This document shows, one piece after another, positions 18,849 to 28,300 of a stretch of DNA of 28,858 nucleotides (positions are counted from its first letter, which is position 1; every line of letters starts with the position of its first letter). The notes under the pieces were generated by a model, which was given only the letters and a program-made list of their open reading frames with translations, was not told the origin of the DNA and did no database searches. Made by a program: the position numbers and the translations under genes. This DNA is from Chara braunii (taxonomy: Eukaryota; Streptophyta; Charophyceae; Charales; Characeae). Location: the NCBI GenBank assembly GCA_003427395.1, contig BFEA01000409.1, positions 1,124,302 to 1,153,159 on the forward strand, read 5' to 3'.

Positions 18849-19036
18849 TGTGCCTCACGTAGGCTCTATCCTGTCGTAGGGGCTCGCGAGAGGTATGGCT
18901 GGCGCACTCGGCCGGAGCGGCTTGCGGAAGCTCCATGTATATTCGCAACGAAGGATTTAAAACCAACTCCTGCATGACGAGGCCGGGGGGTTCCCGTGCT
19001 GCCCTGGTGCGGTGTCGGACCGATGCGCTCGACAGG

Positions 19037-19054
19037 TGACGCCGTTGCCAGGGA
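19037..19054 (+). other. Primer binding site, tRNA-Asp type (E2)
   Basis: TGACGCCGTTGCCAGGGA lies two bases after the LTR2 end and matches the complement of plant tRNA-Asp 3' end at 16 of 18 positions, with G-to-A changes at positions 3 and 14. Together with the E1 site it shows that both giant repeats are true LTRs followed by an internal region. Confidence 0.85.
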
Positions 19055-20328
19055 TAACGGTTGCCTACCGTTGTCCCTGGTGGAACGACATCCGGGTATG
19101 GGATTGTGAGAACTAGGCAAAACGAGTGGTTTTGTTGAGTTTTATATGGCTAGTCGATCGATGGCATTGGAATGAGGGCGAGTGAAAGTTGATTGTGTGA
19201 AATGGTTGTAGCTAGTACCGTAACGATGACGCAAGGGGGACAAACGTTTTGACTATGTGATCACGTACTCTGACTAGCATGGTAGTAGATGGAGTTGATA
19301 CCCTCTTCTGACCTTAAAAGTTGGTGATGTTTAGACGATGCCTTGTATGGTTGATATGGCTAAGGTGAGATGCGGCGGTATCAACATGGCTAAGCATGAT
19401 GGTTGTGGGAGTTGATCCTGTAAGGGACCTATTATGGTCAGAAGAATTATCTTAGTAGTCATGGGAGCAACTGGGTACCTTTGCCTTAGAGTGAGGCTGG
19501 GGATGTGAAAGAGGGGCCTATTAAGTTGGAAGTCGTCAAGAGGCTTCAAGGAGGGTTAGGCTAGCATGGACTGAGATCCGGGAGTCTGGGTTCTAAGCGG
19601 TTGTTCGGCTTACATAGTCATGATAATGTGGGGTCTGTCCCGTGTGAGGTGTTTGAACTAGGTGTATAAGGCGGCAGATAGATGCAGGGAACATCATGCT
19701 ATGACCTTAATGGACGAGGCTACGAGGCGTAGTAAGTCTGCATAGTAACCTCTCTGCGAAAAGATATCTGATCCTATGGGTAGCCAGGATGGCAGTGAAA
19801 GGGTTAGCACTTGGACTCTTTTGCCTACCCTTAATAAGGCGGTGGGGTGTAGATGGTGTTAGACCTTTGCCTGAATCTTTCCAGGTTCGGGTCACCCACT
19901 TTAATCTATGGGTTGGAGCTAAGGACTTGAGACTACTCTTGTCTAGGGGCACTTCTTTTGAGTCATATATCGAACTCATCCGTAGACGTCAGGTCTTAAC
20001 CTAAGTAAGTTTGCCTAGCGTCTATCTGTGTGGGGCTATGTGCTGGATGGCTATGTTCCCTTGATAATTATCCTTGTCAGAAGTAATTACATAGGCTATG
20101 TGTTCGAAGTATGTATTTGAACCATTTAGTCTGCAATGATTTATATGAGTGTCTCAGAGTCTAATTATTGTCTTACGGCCACCTATTAAGTCTATGTGTT
20201 TGAATTGCTCCTTAAAAAAGGAGGGTAGGGATGTTGGAACGCGATTATCAGTATGATAACGGAAGGCATATGCTGGACGTTTTTCTTTGTGATGGGCAGA
20301 AACCAGACCAGAGCGAAGGCAACTCAGG
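19055..20328 (+). other. E2 leader, no recognisable gene
   Basis: LTR similarity ends near 19112. The rest is non-coding as far as I can tell. Small hairpins are present, for example CTCCTT/AAGGAG with an AAAA loop (20208-20223) and TTATCA/TGATAA (20245-20259). One open frame of 71 codons at 19789-20004 has no recognisable motif and no support. Confidence 0.5.
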
Positions 20329-21146
20329 ATGCCCTATGCTAGGGAAGATCCCAGCGTGGCCTTGCCTGTAAAAAGGGGAGAAGGACGCGAGGTGTCCTTG
20401 CCGAGGAGAGTCAAGGAAGGAGAGTATATCTCTTCCTGGTGGGGCGCACTGATAGGCGAGGGTATCTTTATTTGGATCGAGTCCGGGTTTGATGATGATG
20501 AAGATTGTGCGATTGTGAGGGTGACGTTGTACGCCTCGCCATCATTATGGGTTTTGCACGGGATAGAGTTGGCGCTCGGGCATAGAAGCCTACTCGCGAA
20601 ACCCTTGAGAGTAGTTGAGGCAGCCGCCGCGAGGTGGGCGAGAGGCAGGGTCCAAGAAAAGGGAAAAGCAGGTGGTGACCCAGGTAGAGGTCAAACATGC
20701 GAAATAGTTTGCACTTCCCTTAGTCCCATTACGAGTTACCTTGTCGGAGGTCTTAGTAGAAGAAAGCTTTGGGGGACAGACAAAAGTGCAAGCCGCTGCA
20801 GAAGCCACTGTGAAGGCACGCGGATGGGGCTATATGCGACAACCATGTAAATTGATATATGGCCTGTATCTGGATCAGAGGTTTTTGCCCAGTAGCCAAG
20901 GACTCAGGGGCGTGGCCAAGGTGGTTGATGCGTATGCGAGCTCCCATGATCCCAATGGGGAGGTTGTAGGTTGAGATGAGGTTCGTGCAACAACTGGCCG
21001 GTAGAGGGCGCCCTTGTATCTTGTTGGAGTATGATACGAGTACGGGGTTCAATAACATTGGTAGCCTCGCTTACTGTCTGCCTAAGATTGGCTTCGAGGG
21101 CTCTACCTATGTGGGATGTATATTGTCTATGGAACCCTCTAGTTAA
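20329..21146 (+). pseudogene. Decayed coding-like tract, unrecognised product
   Basis: I do not recognise this protein. An ATG-started frame of 173 codons (20329-20850) seems coding-like for about its first 115 codons. After that a neighbouring frame looks more protein-like: an in-frame TAG near 20704, then an open run to 20974 including GWGYMRQPCKLIYGLYLDQ. A third frame continues from about 20970 to a TAA at 21144 and contains ILLEYDTSTGFNNIG, which faintly recalls a retropepsin DTG motif but does not fit it properly. The reading thus moves across three frames with at least two indels. It lies between the primer site and gag2, where a transposon may carry captured or extra coding sequence. 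It could also be chance open frame. Confidence 0.3.
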
Positions 21147-21293
21147 AGTTAGGACCGTATTGTATAAAAATGAAGAGGGTTGGTATGAGACGCGTAGTAA
21201 TCAATTTTTACTAGCCCTGTTTGTTCTAAGCTGCCTTGCGCCCCAACCTGATGGTCGACTGCTTATTATGCGTGTCAGGCCGATACCAGCATC

Positions 21294-22626
21294 ATGGCTG
21301 AAGAGAGCGGTTTCGCCAAAGTCCTATCCTGGAGGAGTACGTGCCTCAATAAAGTGTTGCTGTGTGAGTTAGTGAACGACTCGATGCCCCCAGAACTCCG
21401 TGCCCTGCTGTTTCAGGGAAGAAATTTGTCTGCCTTCCTACGCAGCTATCATGACTTCAGTCTCATGAAGAAGTGGGACGAGAAGGCGATGTGGAGCACG
21501 TTGCCACTGTTTGTCTGCGAAGAGTTGAGTGAGGAGGTGTATACCCTTATGCTAAAGTCGCAGACCTGGGAGGAGCTGGAAAGTTCTCTAAAGTTAAGAT
21601 TTCCAGAGGATGGAGCAGAAGACCAATTTGGTGGAGGCCCTGAGCAGCCAGCCGAGGCTGCGTCAACACAAGGGGAGTTAAGCGGTATACAGAGGCAAGT
21701 TGGGATATTGGAAGAGAGGTTTACGCGATTGGAAGGAGCCAGGCGTGGCAAGAGGAAGGCCTTCGAAGGAGCATCAAGTGGGCCGGCTGGGCATGGCGAG
21801 GGAAGTTCATCAGAAGTTACTCCTCCACAAGGGAACCTCGAAAGGGCGAGCCTGCGCCCTGGAAAGAGGCGAAGGCGAGGGGTTCATTGAGGTAAAGGAG
21901 GAGCAGGAATCTAGTATGGCCTTGCCCGTCATTGCCCCTGATCCGAAGAGGAGGCTCATCAACGTGGAAACGTCCTCAGCTGCGAGTCGGAAGGAGCAAA
22001 GGAGTGAGTGGTGGCCAGAGCACTGGGCAAGGGTGGTATGTGATCGTTGGGGAAAGACTGGCCGTACCCCTCAAGAAAGTAAAGAAAAGGGGGTGACGGG
22101 AGTAAGGGGAGAGCCTGAGCCTCTCAAGGTGACAAAGGCTCAGCGGAAGGCGAGGAATCGGGCCCAAGGAGGCCAAGGTACCGGAAAGGGGCAGGGCATG
22201 CGGCAGAGAGGGACCACCCCGCAAGAATTAAGGGGCAAGCCAGCGCAGGCGGGGCCTCCGCCGACCGAGCGGGCAGTATACGGGTCGTGGACACCATACG
22301 GTCAAGTGGGACCAAGGCCTATATATAATCCATATCTGCCCTGGATGCAAGGCATTTGTTTGGGCCCACAAATAAGTATGATATCGTCCAGGCCTCCCGC
22401 AGTCCAGATTCGACCAACTCTGCCTATGGTACTGTTGTAGCCACCGACGCAGCCGGTGCCCCAAGGCGATATGGCCGGTGCAGAAAGCCAGAGGCGGGAA
22501 GCTGGAAGAGGTCGCGGGGATGGAGGGCGTAACAACAGGGGGCAAGGTAGAGGCAGAGGAGGCACTGGAGGGCGCGATGGACGCCAGCGGAACCATAAGG
22601 GGGATGTGGGGAAGAAAAAGGCATGA
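21294..22626 (+). pseudogene. gag: gag2: knuckle-less gag of E2, frameshifted
   Basis: ATG at 21294 opens a frame to 21890 whose residues about 32-105 look like a retroelement capsid region: LFQGRNLSAFL, then a W..L...L..RFPEDG motif that aligns with the equivalent motif of the E1 gag. A coiled-coil-like segment (GIQRQVGILEERFTRLEGA, about 21685-21745) and a Lys/Arg-rich stretch follow. Near 21865-21890 the reading moves to the next frame (+1 relative), which stays open to a TAG at 22438-22440 and then in the same frame to a TGA at 22624-22626. This second part has KAQRKARNRAQGGQGTGKGQ, shared with E1 gag, a Pro/Tyr-rich segment and an RGG-rich tail (about 22480-22600). No CCHC knuckle and no protease follow. 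The likely role is particle assembly and RNA binding for a non-autonomous element. The frameshift and one stop suggest it is now inactive, unless the shift is a sequencing error. Confidence 0.75.
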
Positions 22627-23799
22627 CAAGCAGCAGTTGAAGGGTAGTCGGGTAGGAAAGGCGGCTAAGGGAATGTCAAAGGGAGAGTAGGGTGACTGGA
22701 AAATGTAAAGAGGTGATAGAGGAGGTGGGGTTAGAGAGAATATAGTAGTGTGACAGAAGGGAAGACTCTAACCCGTGAGCCGATGAGCAATCAGTCAAGG
22801 GATAGTCCAGGACCGCTTAGGGCTGGTTTACTATAATAAATTCAATCTTGTATATGTGAACGTGGCAGTAGGTTAGCGCAGTTGTTGGTTGTGTGGTCCC
22901 AGGCCTCGTACTCTGGCCAGTAAGGATCTAACTGTATACTAAATAAGCGGGGAAGAGGGTATACACTAAGGTGTTGTGAGTGTATGTGGGACCCTGGAGA
23001 GACCTTAAGGTAGATGGGGTGAGTGTCTTCAAGGTGTTTATAACTGCCTAGGGATAGGATGGCTATGGCGCGACCAAAATGTGAGAGTGAGCCAGACCGC
23101 GTGAGGATGCGATCTGGGTTAAGGAGCACTGATCTAGCTTGATCATGGTAGTTGGCTCCCTTAGGCAGGTACTTTAGGGATATCACCCAAAGGTTCAAAG
23201 TAAAATGGTTGTGCTTGGGGGTTGAGTTCGCTCTTGGCCGCACTACCCTGAATTATAAAGGTATACGTACCCATGCACTTGTGAACAGGGTATTGATGAA
23301 GGTTAGGTAAGATTTGAGTTTGAGTTCTCGTGGCCGTAAGGCCTCGAGGGTGCTGCGACGATATATGAGAGAAGAGTATGCGCGACGCCTTAATTCGAGA
23401 CTATTGTAAGTTTACGATTGATTGAGACGTGATGGACCTTGTGTTACAGGATGGATATTTGGATATGTCTTGGGTTACTTGGATATCCAATTTGAGGGGT
23501 ACGATTACGCCCTATGTGGTCCTGCTTTAGTTTAAAGGCTCTAGCCAGAAGGGGGGCATCCTTTGTGTGATATTGGTGTCGATTTGAGTCGAGAGTATTC
23601 GACTTTAAGTGTATACAAATAGTTCAAGACTGTATTTGTTCGCCTGAGTTGGGATGTTATACCCCTGAGAGTGTCTGAGTTGGAACGTCGTCTAAGACTA
23701 TTTCTTTATATATGATGATCACAATCACTCTCACATGTGTGAATTTTATCATGAGGAATGGTGATTTTGTATGAATTTTATGAGAATGAATGAATGTAA

Positions 23800-23871
23800 C
23801 TGTCTACTCTCCGGTATACTCGTGCGATCTGCCCACGGACGGGTGATAGGGACGAGTATAAGGAGAGGCAG
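23800..23871 (+). other. 72-nt long hairpin in E2
   Basis: The 5' arm contains CTCTCC and TATACTCGT and the 3' arm contains ACGAGTATA and GGAGAG, with CTG/CAG at the base, so about 18 base pairs form with few interruptions. The loop region can pair again (GCCC/GGGT). It is the longest local hairpin seen in this internal region. No function is evident. Confidence 0.7.
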
Positions 23872-23960
23872 TGCAGTTTGTTGTGTGACAGAAGTGTGAG
23901 AATCCTAAGAGATTTTGCGAGTCTCTGAGACTCAAATACTTACCATGCCGGATGTTTTAC

Positions 23961-24075
23961 GGTTGAGTTGCGAAGGGGACCCATAAGCAGGTCCCTCAGT
24001 TTGAGTTGTTTCGTGGATGAGTTGTGGAGAGGACCAATAAGTAGGCCTCTCAGTTTGAGTTGTTTTATGGTTGAG
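23961..24075 (+). repeat. Tandem pair of ATAAG-loop hairpins in E2
   Basis: Two units of about 55-57 bp share GTTGAGTTG or ATGAGTTG before and CTCAGTTTGAGTTGTTT after the hairpin. Hairpin 1 (about 23976-23996) pairs GGGACC with GGTCCC around CATAAGCA. Hairpin 2 (24027-24051) pairs GAGAGGaCC with GGCCTCTC around AATAAGTA, with one bulged A. The arms differ but still pair, and the ATAAG loop is the one seen in the LTR arrays. Confidence 0.7.
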
Positions 24076-25384
24076 ACCCCTTCAGATTAAGGAAGGTAGT
24101 AGTGTTGTTTATTGGGAGACTCGTCTCCAAAAAGGGAGGTGTTTTAAAAAGGGTCGCGTGATAGCTCATCCTAGAAAGAGAGGGATGACTGGGAGACCTA
24201 TTGGGAGAGATCTCCTTCGTGTGAAAGGTGGTTAATAGATTTAAGGGCATGGTAAGCAAAGTTTGAGTTGATAAAGTCTGATGAAAGGAACCAGATTTAC
24301 GGATTAGATCATTGGTGGAACTGAGAAGGTCGCAAGTCAGTGCATTAAGATGTCGTGGGACGTGTGGTCTGTTGTCTCTGATCAAGTCAATAGGCCACGG
24401 CCTTTTGTGAGTCTAGCGGTGAATTTGTTTGTAATCGTGAGAAGGGGCCGTGTTTTTTATGTTGTCCCATAGGGAGTTGGTAAACACCTTTAAAAGTGAG
24501 ACAGACCCCTGCGTAGCCCCGCAGCGGGCCTGTGGTCTGTTTTGCGACGCACCGTCTAGACACTTGTGTTAATCCCAAGGCATATTGAGGAATACCAAGC
24601 TAAACGGTAAAGGTTAGCACCTCTAGGGTGCAACCCCTATTGGATGGTTGCAAGCCAGCACAACCTGGCTGCGGACTCATGTCTACCAACGGGGTAAGAG
24701 TTTAAGGGGTTATTCACGCCCCAGGGAATTACTCCGGTGGAATGGCGGGGAATATGAGTCGAGACCTCTGGGTAGTCCTGATTGAATGCTCATCAGGAGA
24801 AAACCTATTGTTGCATAACCAACGAAGGAACTGCTGTTAAGATAACAATGTGGTAGACCGTAGATCTGGCTTGATCGACCAGACTATGGTGGGCTAGGAT
24901 GGAGACCTAGCATTTCTGTACTAGACTGCAGAAAGAGCTGAGATGAGATCTAAGTATACATATACATATATGTTGGATTGTGAGGATTTTCACGAGGAAG
25001 GCAAGAGTGTCTTCTGAAGGTCTCTTTAAGGCCCGCGTTCCTGGGTATGACTCTGCTTACGAGAAAGACTCTGGCCGGGACACTCAACGAGAAGCCGACC
25101 TTTGTCTAGGACAAAGGGGAGAGGACGACTTGACGTGGCCTTTGGAACTTATGCTGTAGTATTGATGCGTAATACACCGGCCTCCTAGTGTCACGACAAT
25201 GGAGACACAGGTTAAAACCCTGGCAGCATACAGTTGTGTGGGCACGGATTGTTGGAGGCCTCGAATCTGAGTCTGTCCGTTAATCGGATTTGTTCCTTTC
25301 TCGTCAGCATTTGGAATGCGGATGAATTTATAGCTTCTGATTTGGCGAAGCGACAGGAACGTCGCTTAATATGGTCCGGTAAGT

Positions 25385-28300
25385 TGTCGGCGCGAATACC
25401 CTTACAAGGATATCCGCCCTGGTTTTTGCAAATGACAAAAAATAAGTTTGAAAGTTTGAGTATACCGCGCGAGTCGCGGCAGTCTCGGTTGTTTATGCGA
25501 CCGATGATTGACTAGAGTAGAGAGTTTGTGGGCGCGCGGATTTTTGAGGCGTGCGTGATCTTCTTAATTGTTGATGACTGAAGAGTCGGCGTGAACGCCG
25601 ACCAGAACTTTTTTTTGCTGATTAAACAGGGATTAAAGAGATTTTGTCTCATGATGGGTGTGCTTACCGGTGACTTGTGCGTACGTGCGGAGAACGGCAT
25701 CGACAACGAGGAGGCTTTGAAGTATTTTCGGTAGGCCCGCGCGTCGAGCAGTATTGGTTTATTCAGGCGTTTGCCAGAGTCAAACCGAGATTTGGGCCAG
25801 GCACTGTTGGTTACAGCGTCAGAGTTTTATTAGGGAGATTCAGGGATCAAGATTGAGCGGCGATGACGCGAGGGTATCAGAGCAACGCGAAGGGACCGAG
25901 GGGTTGAGGGCCCGACGGAGCTATCCCCCTTGGGTTTGCTGGCGGTGGCGTCGGAACGGTACTAGCGGTTCCTTTTTCCTAAGTTCGACGTATTCTGACG
26001 ATTAAAAAATTTTCCAAGTGTTTATCGTCGTTATCTTTATGCTCCGGTGCCCCTTCATGTAGCTGCAACGTTGGATTTAGAGGTCGTCACGGCGGTGGGG
26101 GGTCTCGAGTGCGTCACCTCCCTTTGGCGAGCCCGTCCGGGTTCCGGCGTGTCGAGGGTTGGCAGAATTCCCCTGCCCCGCCCGTCTTGAGAGACGGACC
26201 GAAGAGGTCAAACGGGTGAAGAATGGTGAGGTCTGTAGTCTCGGCCTCCCTCGCTTCCTACTTGGAGGGCGTCAATAGTCTAAAATGGAAGGGAATTGAA
26301 GAAGACATTCCGAATGGGACTATGGGGCGGCGCTCGGAGGGTGGCGAGGCTTGCCGCGGGTGCACTGTCCGCAAACCAAGAAGTTGTTAAGAAAGGTGAG
26401 TGTGAGTATGCTTATGGGGCCCGGTGGACCGCATGGGTTCATAAGGCACCACGCGGGAGCCGCAAGTGGTCAGCTGACTTACGCGGGACTCCTCTTCACT
26501 TCAGTCTCCAAAGTTCTCATTGAAATTTTTGCTACTACTACCAAGATCCGCGTTAAGACCCGCCTCACCGAGGCTTATGTTGTGAGTCCCGCAGCAGGCC
26601 CGCGCTCTTTGTGTCGCAGTCTGATGTGAGAATGCCCATTGGTAGCCAAAAGGGAGGCCAAACCGGCCAAAGAAGAGCGGGACAACGGGGTCTCCCTGCG
26701 GTACTGCTGCAATCGGCCCGTCGGGACTTGGGTATAGGGACGGAATGCTATTGAACCGAAAAGGAGTCGGTTGCCTCCGGGGATTCCCTCAGGCTAGCAA
26801 GCGTTGTCGGGAGGAGCGTTGTCTGGTCACCTCCGAGAATTCCCTCAGGGTAGTCGGGGCTGTTGGGAACTAAGATGAGCCAACAGTTAGAGAGAATGCA
26901 CTAGCGGAGCAGCGAGTGCAGCGACAAGGAGGAAGCCCAGAATGAATCTGGACGATAGGCTGTGGCAAATGCAGATACGATAAGGTGAGAAATGGTAGGG
27001 AAGCCAGGCAGGGCGCAGTCGGCCAGAGCTAGGGGAGAAAAAAGAACGGTAAGGTGGAAGGATGGCCGGTGGACTGAGCGGGTAAGGCAGGTGGCTGCAG
27101 ACGAGGGGAGTCGGTAACACCAACAGAGGAAAGCGGAGGGCCGAACACAACACCAGATGGGAAGAATGGGGCGAAATGAACCCGGGCGCTAATTCGCGCC
27201 GAGTGCACTCAGCGCATGGAGAAACGGTAATGGTGGGGCGATGGGTTAGGCACAGCCAGATGGCCATAGTTAGCTCGATCCACATCGGAATCGATCGAGA
27301 GAAGGTGGAAAATGCAGGAATTAGGACATCGCGAATTCGATGGTAGAGTTAGAATGGTAGGGGAACTAGTGTAGGAGGGGGAGAGAGAGAAATGGAGTGC
27401 GCTGGAGATGGCGGGAGAAGGAGTGACGGGAGTGGAGAAGCGAGATCTCCCTGGATTCCTGATGAAATCGAGTGGAAAAAGATAGTAGACGGAGGTTTTA
27501 GACTGGGGCGAATCTGATTCTGCAGTTAGTCTTAGCAGAAAGATGGTAGGTTAGACGTTAGTACGAAAACAGGCTGCGTGAAGCTATGGAGGAGAGGCGA
27601 ATGAAGGAAGCGGGAAAATCGAGATAATGCTCGATTTTTGATGGAATCAAGCAGGATAAAGGTTGGGATAGGAGTTTTGGGTGGAGCGATTTCAATGGAG
27701 TCGTTTGCTTCGGAGTTAGTGAAGTACAATAAGTGTTAGTAAAGAGAGTGTTTGCGCGGGGCTATGGTGGAAAGAGGGTGGAGAGTGAGGTATCCGTATC
27801 TCGCTCGTGTCTAAGTGAAATCGAGCGAGAGAAACTTAGTTTTAGAGGTTCTAGCTCGCCTCGAATCTGATGGTGGGGATAGATTCGAGTATAGGTGATA
27901 AGTTTTTGCGTGGTACCGAACCGAGGTTGCGCCCCAGTGAAAAGGGGGACTTGGAATAAGCGATGTATCTTTTTGCATTTAAGCGGAAGATACATTTGGG
28001 TCTTGCCCATCATTCTAGCAGTCGAACTGGTGGAAGATCCGCCGTGGGGTTGAAGATGTACCTGTCGGCTTGCTCGTCGCTCATCCCATCCCTGTTGGGC
28101 ACTGTGACGCTAGCCCAATAGTGGGAGTGCAGGGGGCGTAGTGCTTGGTGGTCGTTGGGCAGGATAAGTGAAGCCGCCCACCGCCCGTAGTTGCTGGCCG
28201 GCTCGTTGATCCGCCCTTGAAGGAAGGCAACACTTCTACCTCCTCTGAACGTCTACCTGGCGGACGTCGATTCCTACTGGTACTGCGATGACGAAGGGAG

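Larger units (their letters stand above)
11568..19034 (+). mobile_element. LTR2: giant 5' LTR of element E2
   Basis: It begins TGTCGGCGCG, inside the E1 protease frame, and ends TCGACA, giving a TGTCG/CGACA terminal inverted repeat. Two bases later comes a tRNA-Asp primer site. Over its first 3.47 kb it matches LTR3 closely (by eye about 35 differences, mostly transitions, in the first 485 bp), and over its whole length it matches LTR1 more distantly. Length is about 7.47 kb. The five bases before it (agcga, 11563-11567) are the predicted target duplicate. It contains several hairpin families, a 30-bp minisatellite, a run of 13 G (15232-15244) and a GT/T microsatellite (about 18543-18570). 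Single-base n calls cluster at about 15400-17900. No conserved protein frame is supported. Confidence 0.85.
22627..25384 (+). other. E2 internal non-coding region, hairpin-rich, no pol
   Basis: No + strand frame with reverse transcriptase, RNase H or integrase motifs is visible. Open frames on the minus strand at 22842-23243 and 24065-24578 have no recognisable motifs. Many inverted repeats are present: TTGGGAGAC/GTCTCCAA (24112-24130), TCATCC/GGATGA (24166-24188), an interrupted stem with TCTGG/CCAGA, TAG/CTA and ACC/GGT (24853-24890), GCTAGG/CCTAGC (24893-24911), TTTCTG/CAGAAA (24913-24934) and CCTTTGTC/GACAAAGG with a 3-base loop (25099-25117). The last 40 bases before LTR3 lack an obvious polypurine tract. 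Confidence 0.6.

Noticed and set aside
20208-20223. Hairpin followed by G-rich sequence resembling an intrinsic terminator
   Set aside because: No T tract follows and the context is eukaryotic; it is simply one of many small hairpins.
21024-21071. ILLEYDTSTGFNNIG as a retropepsin active site upstream of gag2
   Set aside because: The D-T-G-A pattern is not met (DTSTG), no flap follows before a stop, and a protease ahead of gag would be out of order.
22842-23243. 133-codon minus-strand frame in E2
   Set aside because: No recognisable motif, opposite to the element, in a hairpin-rich non-coding region.
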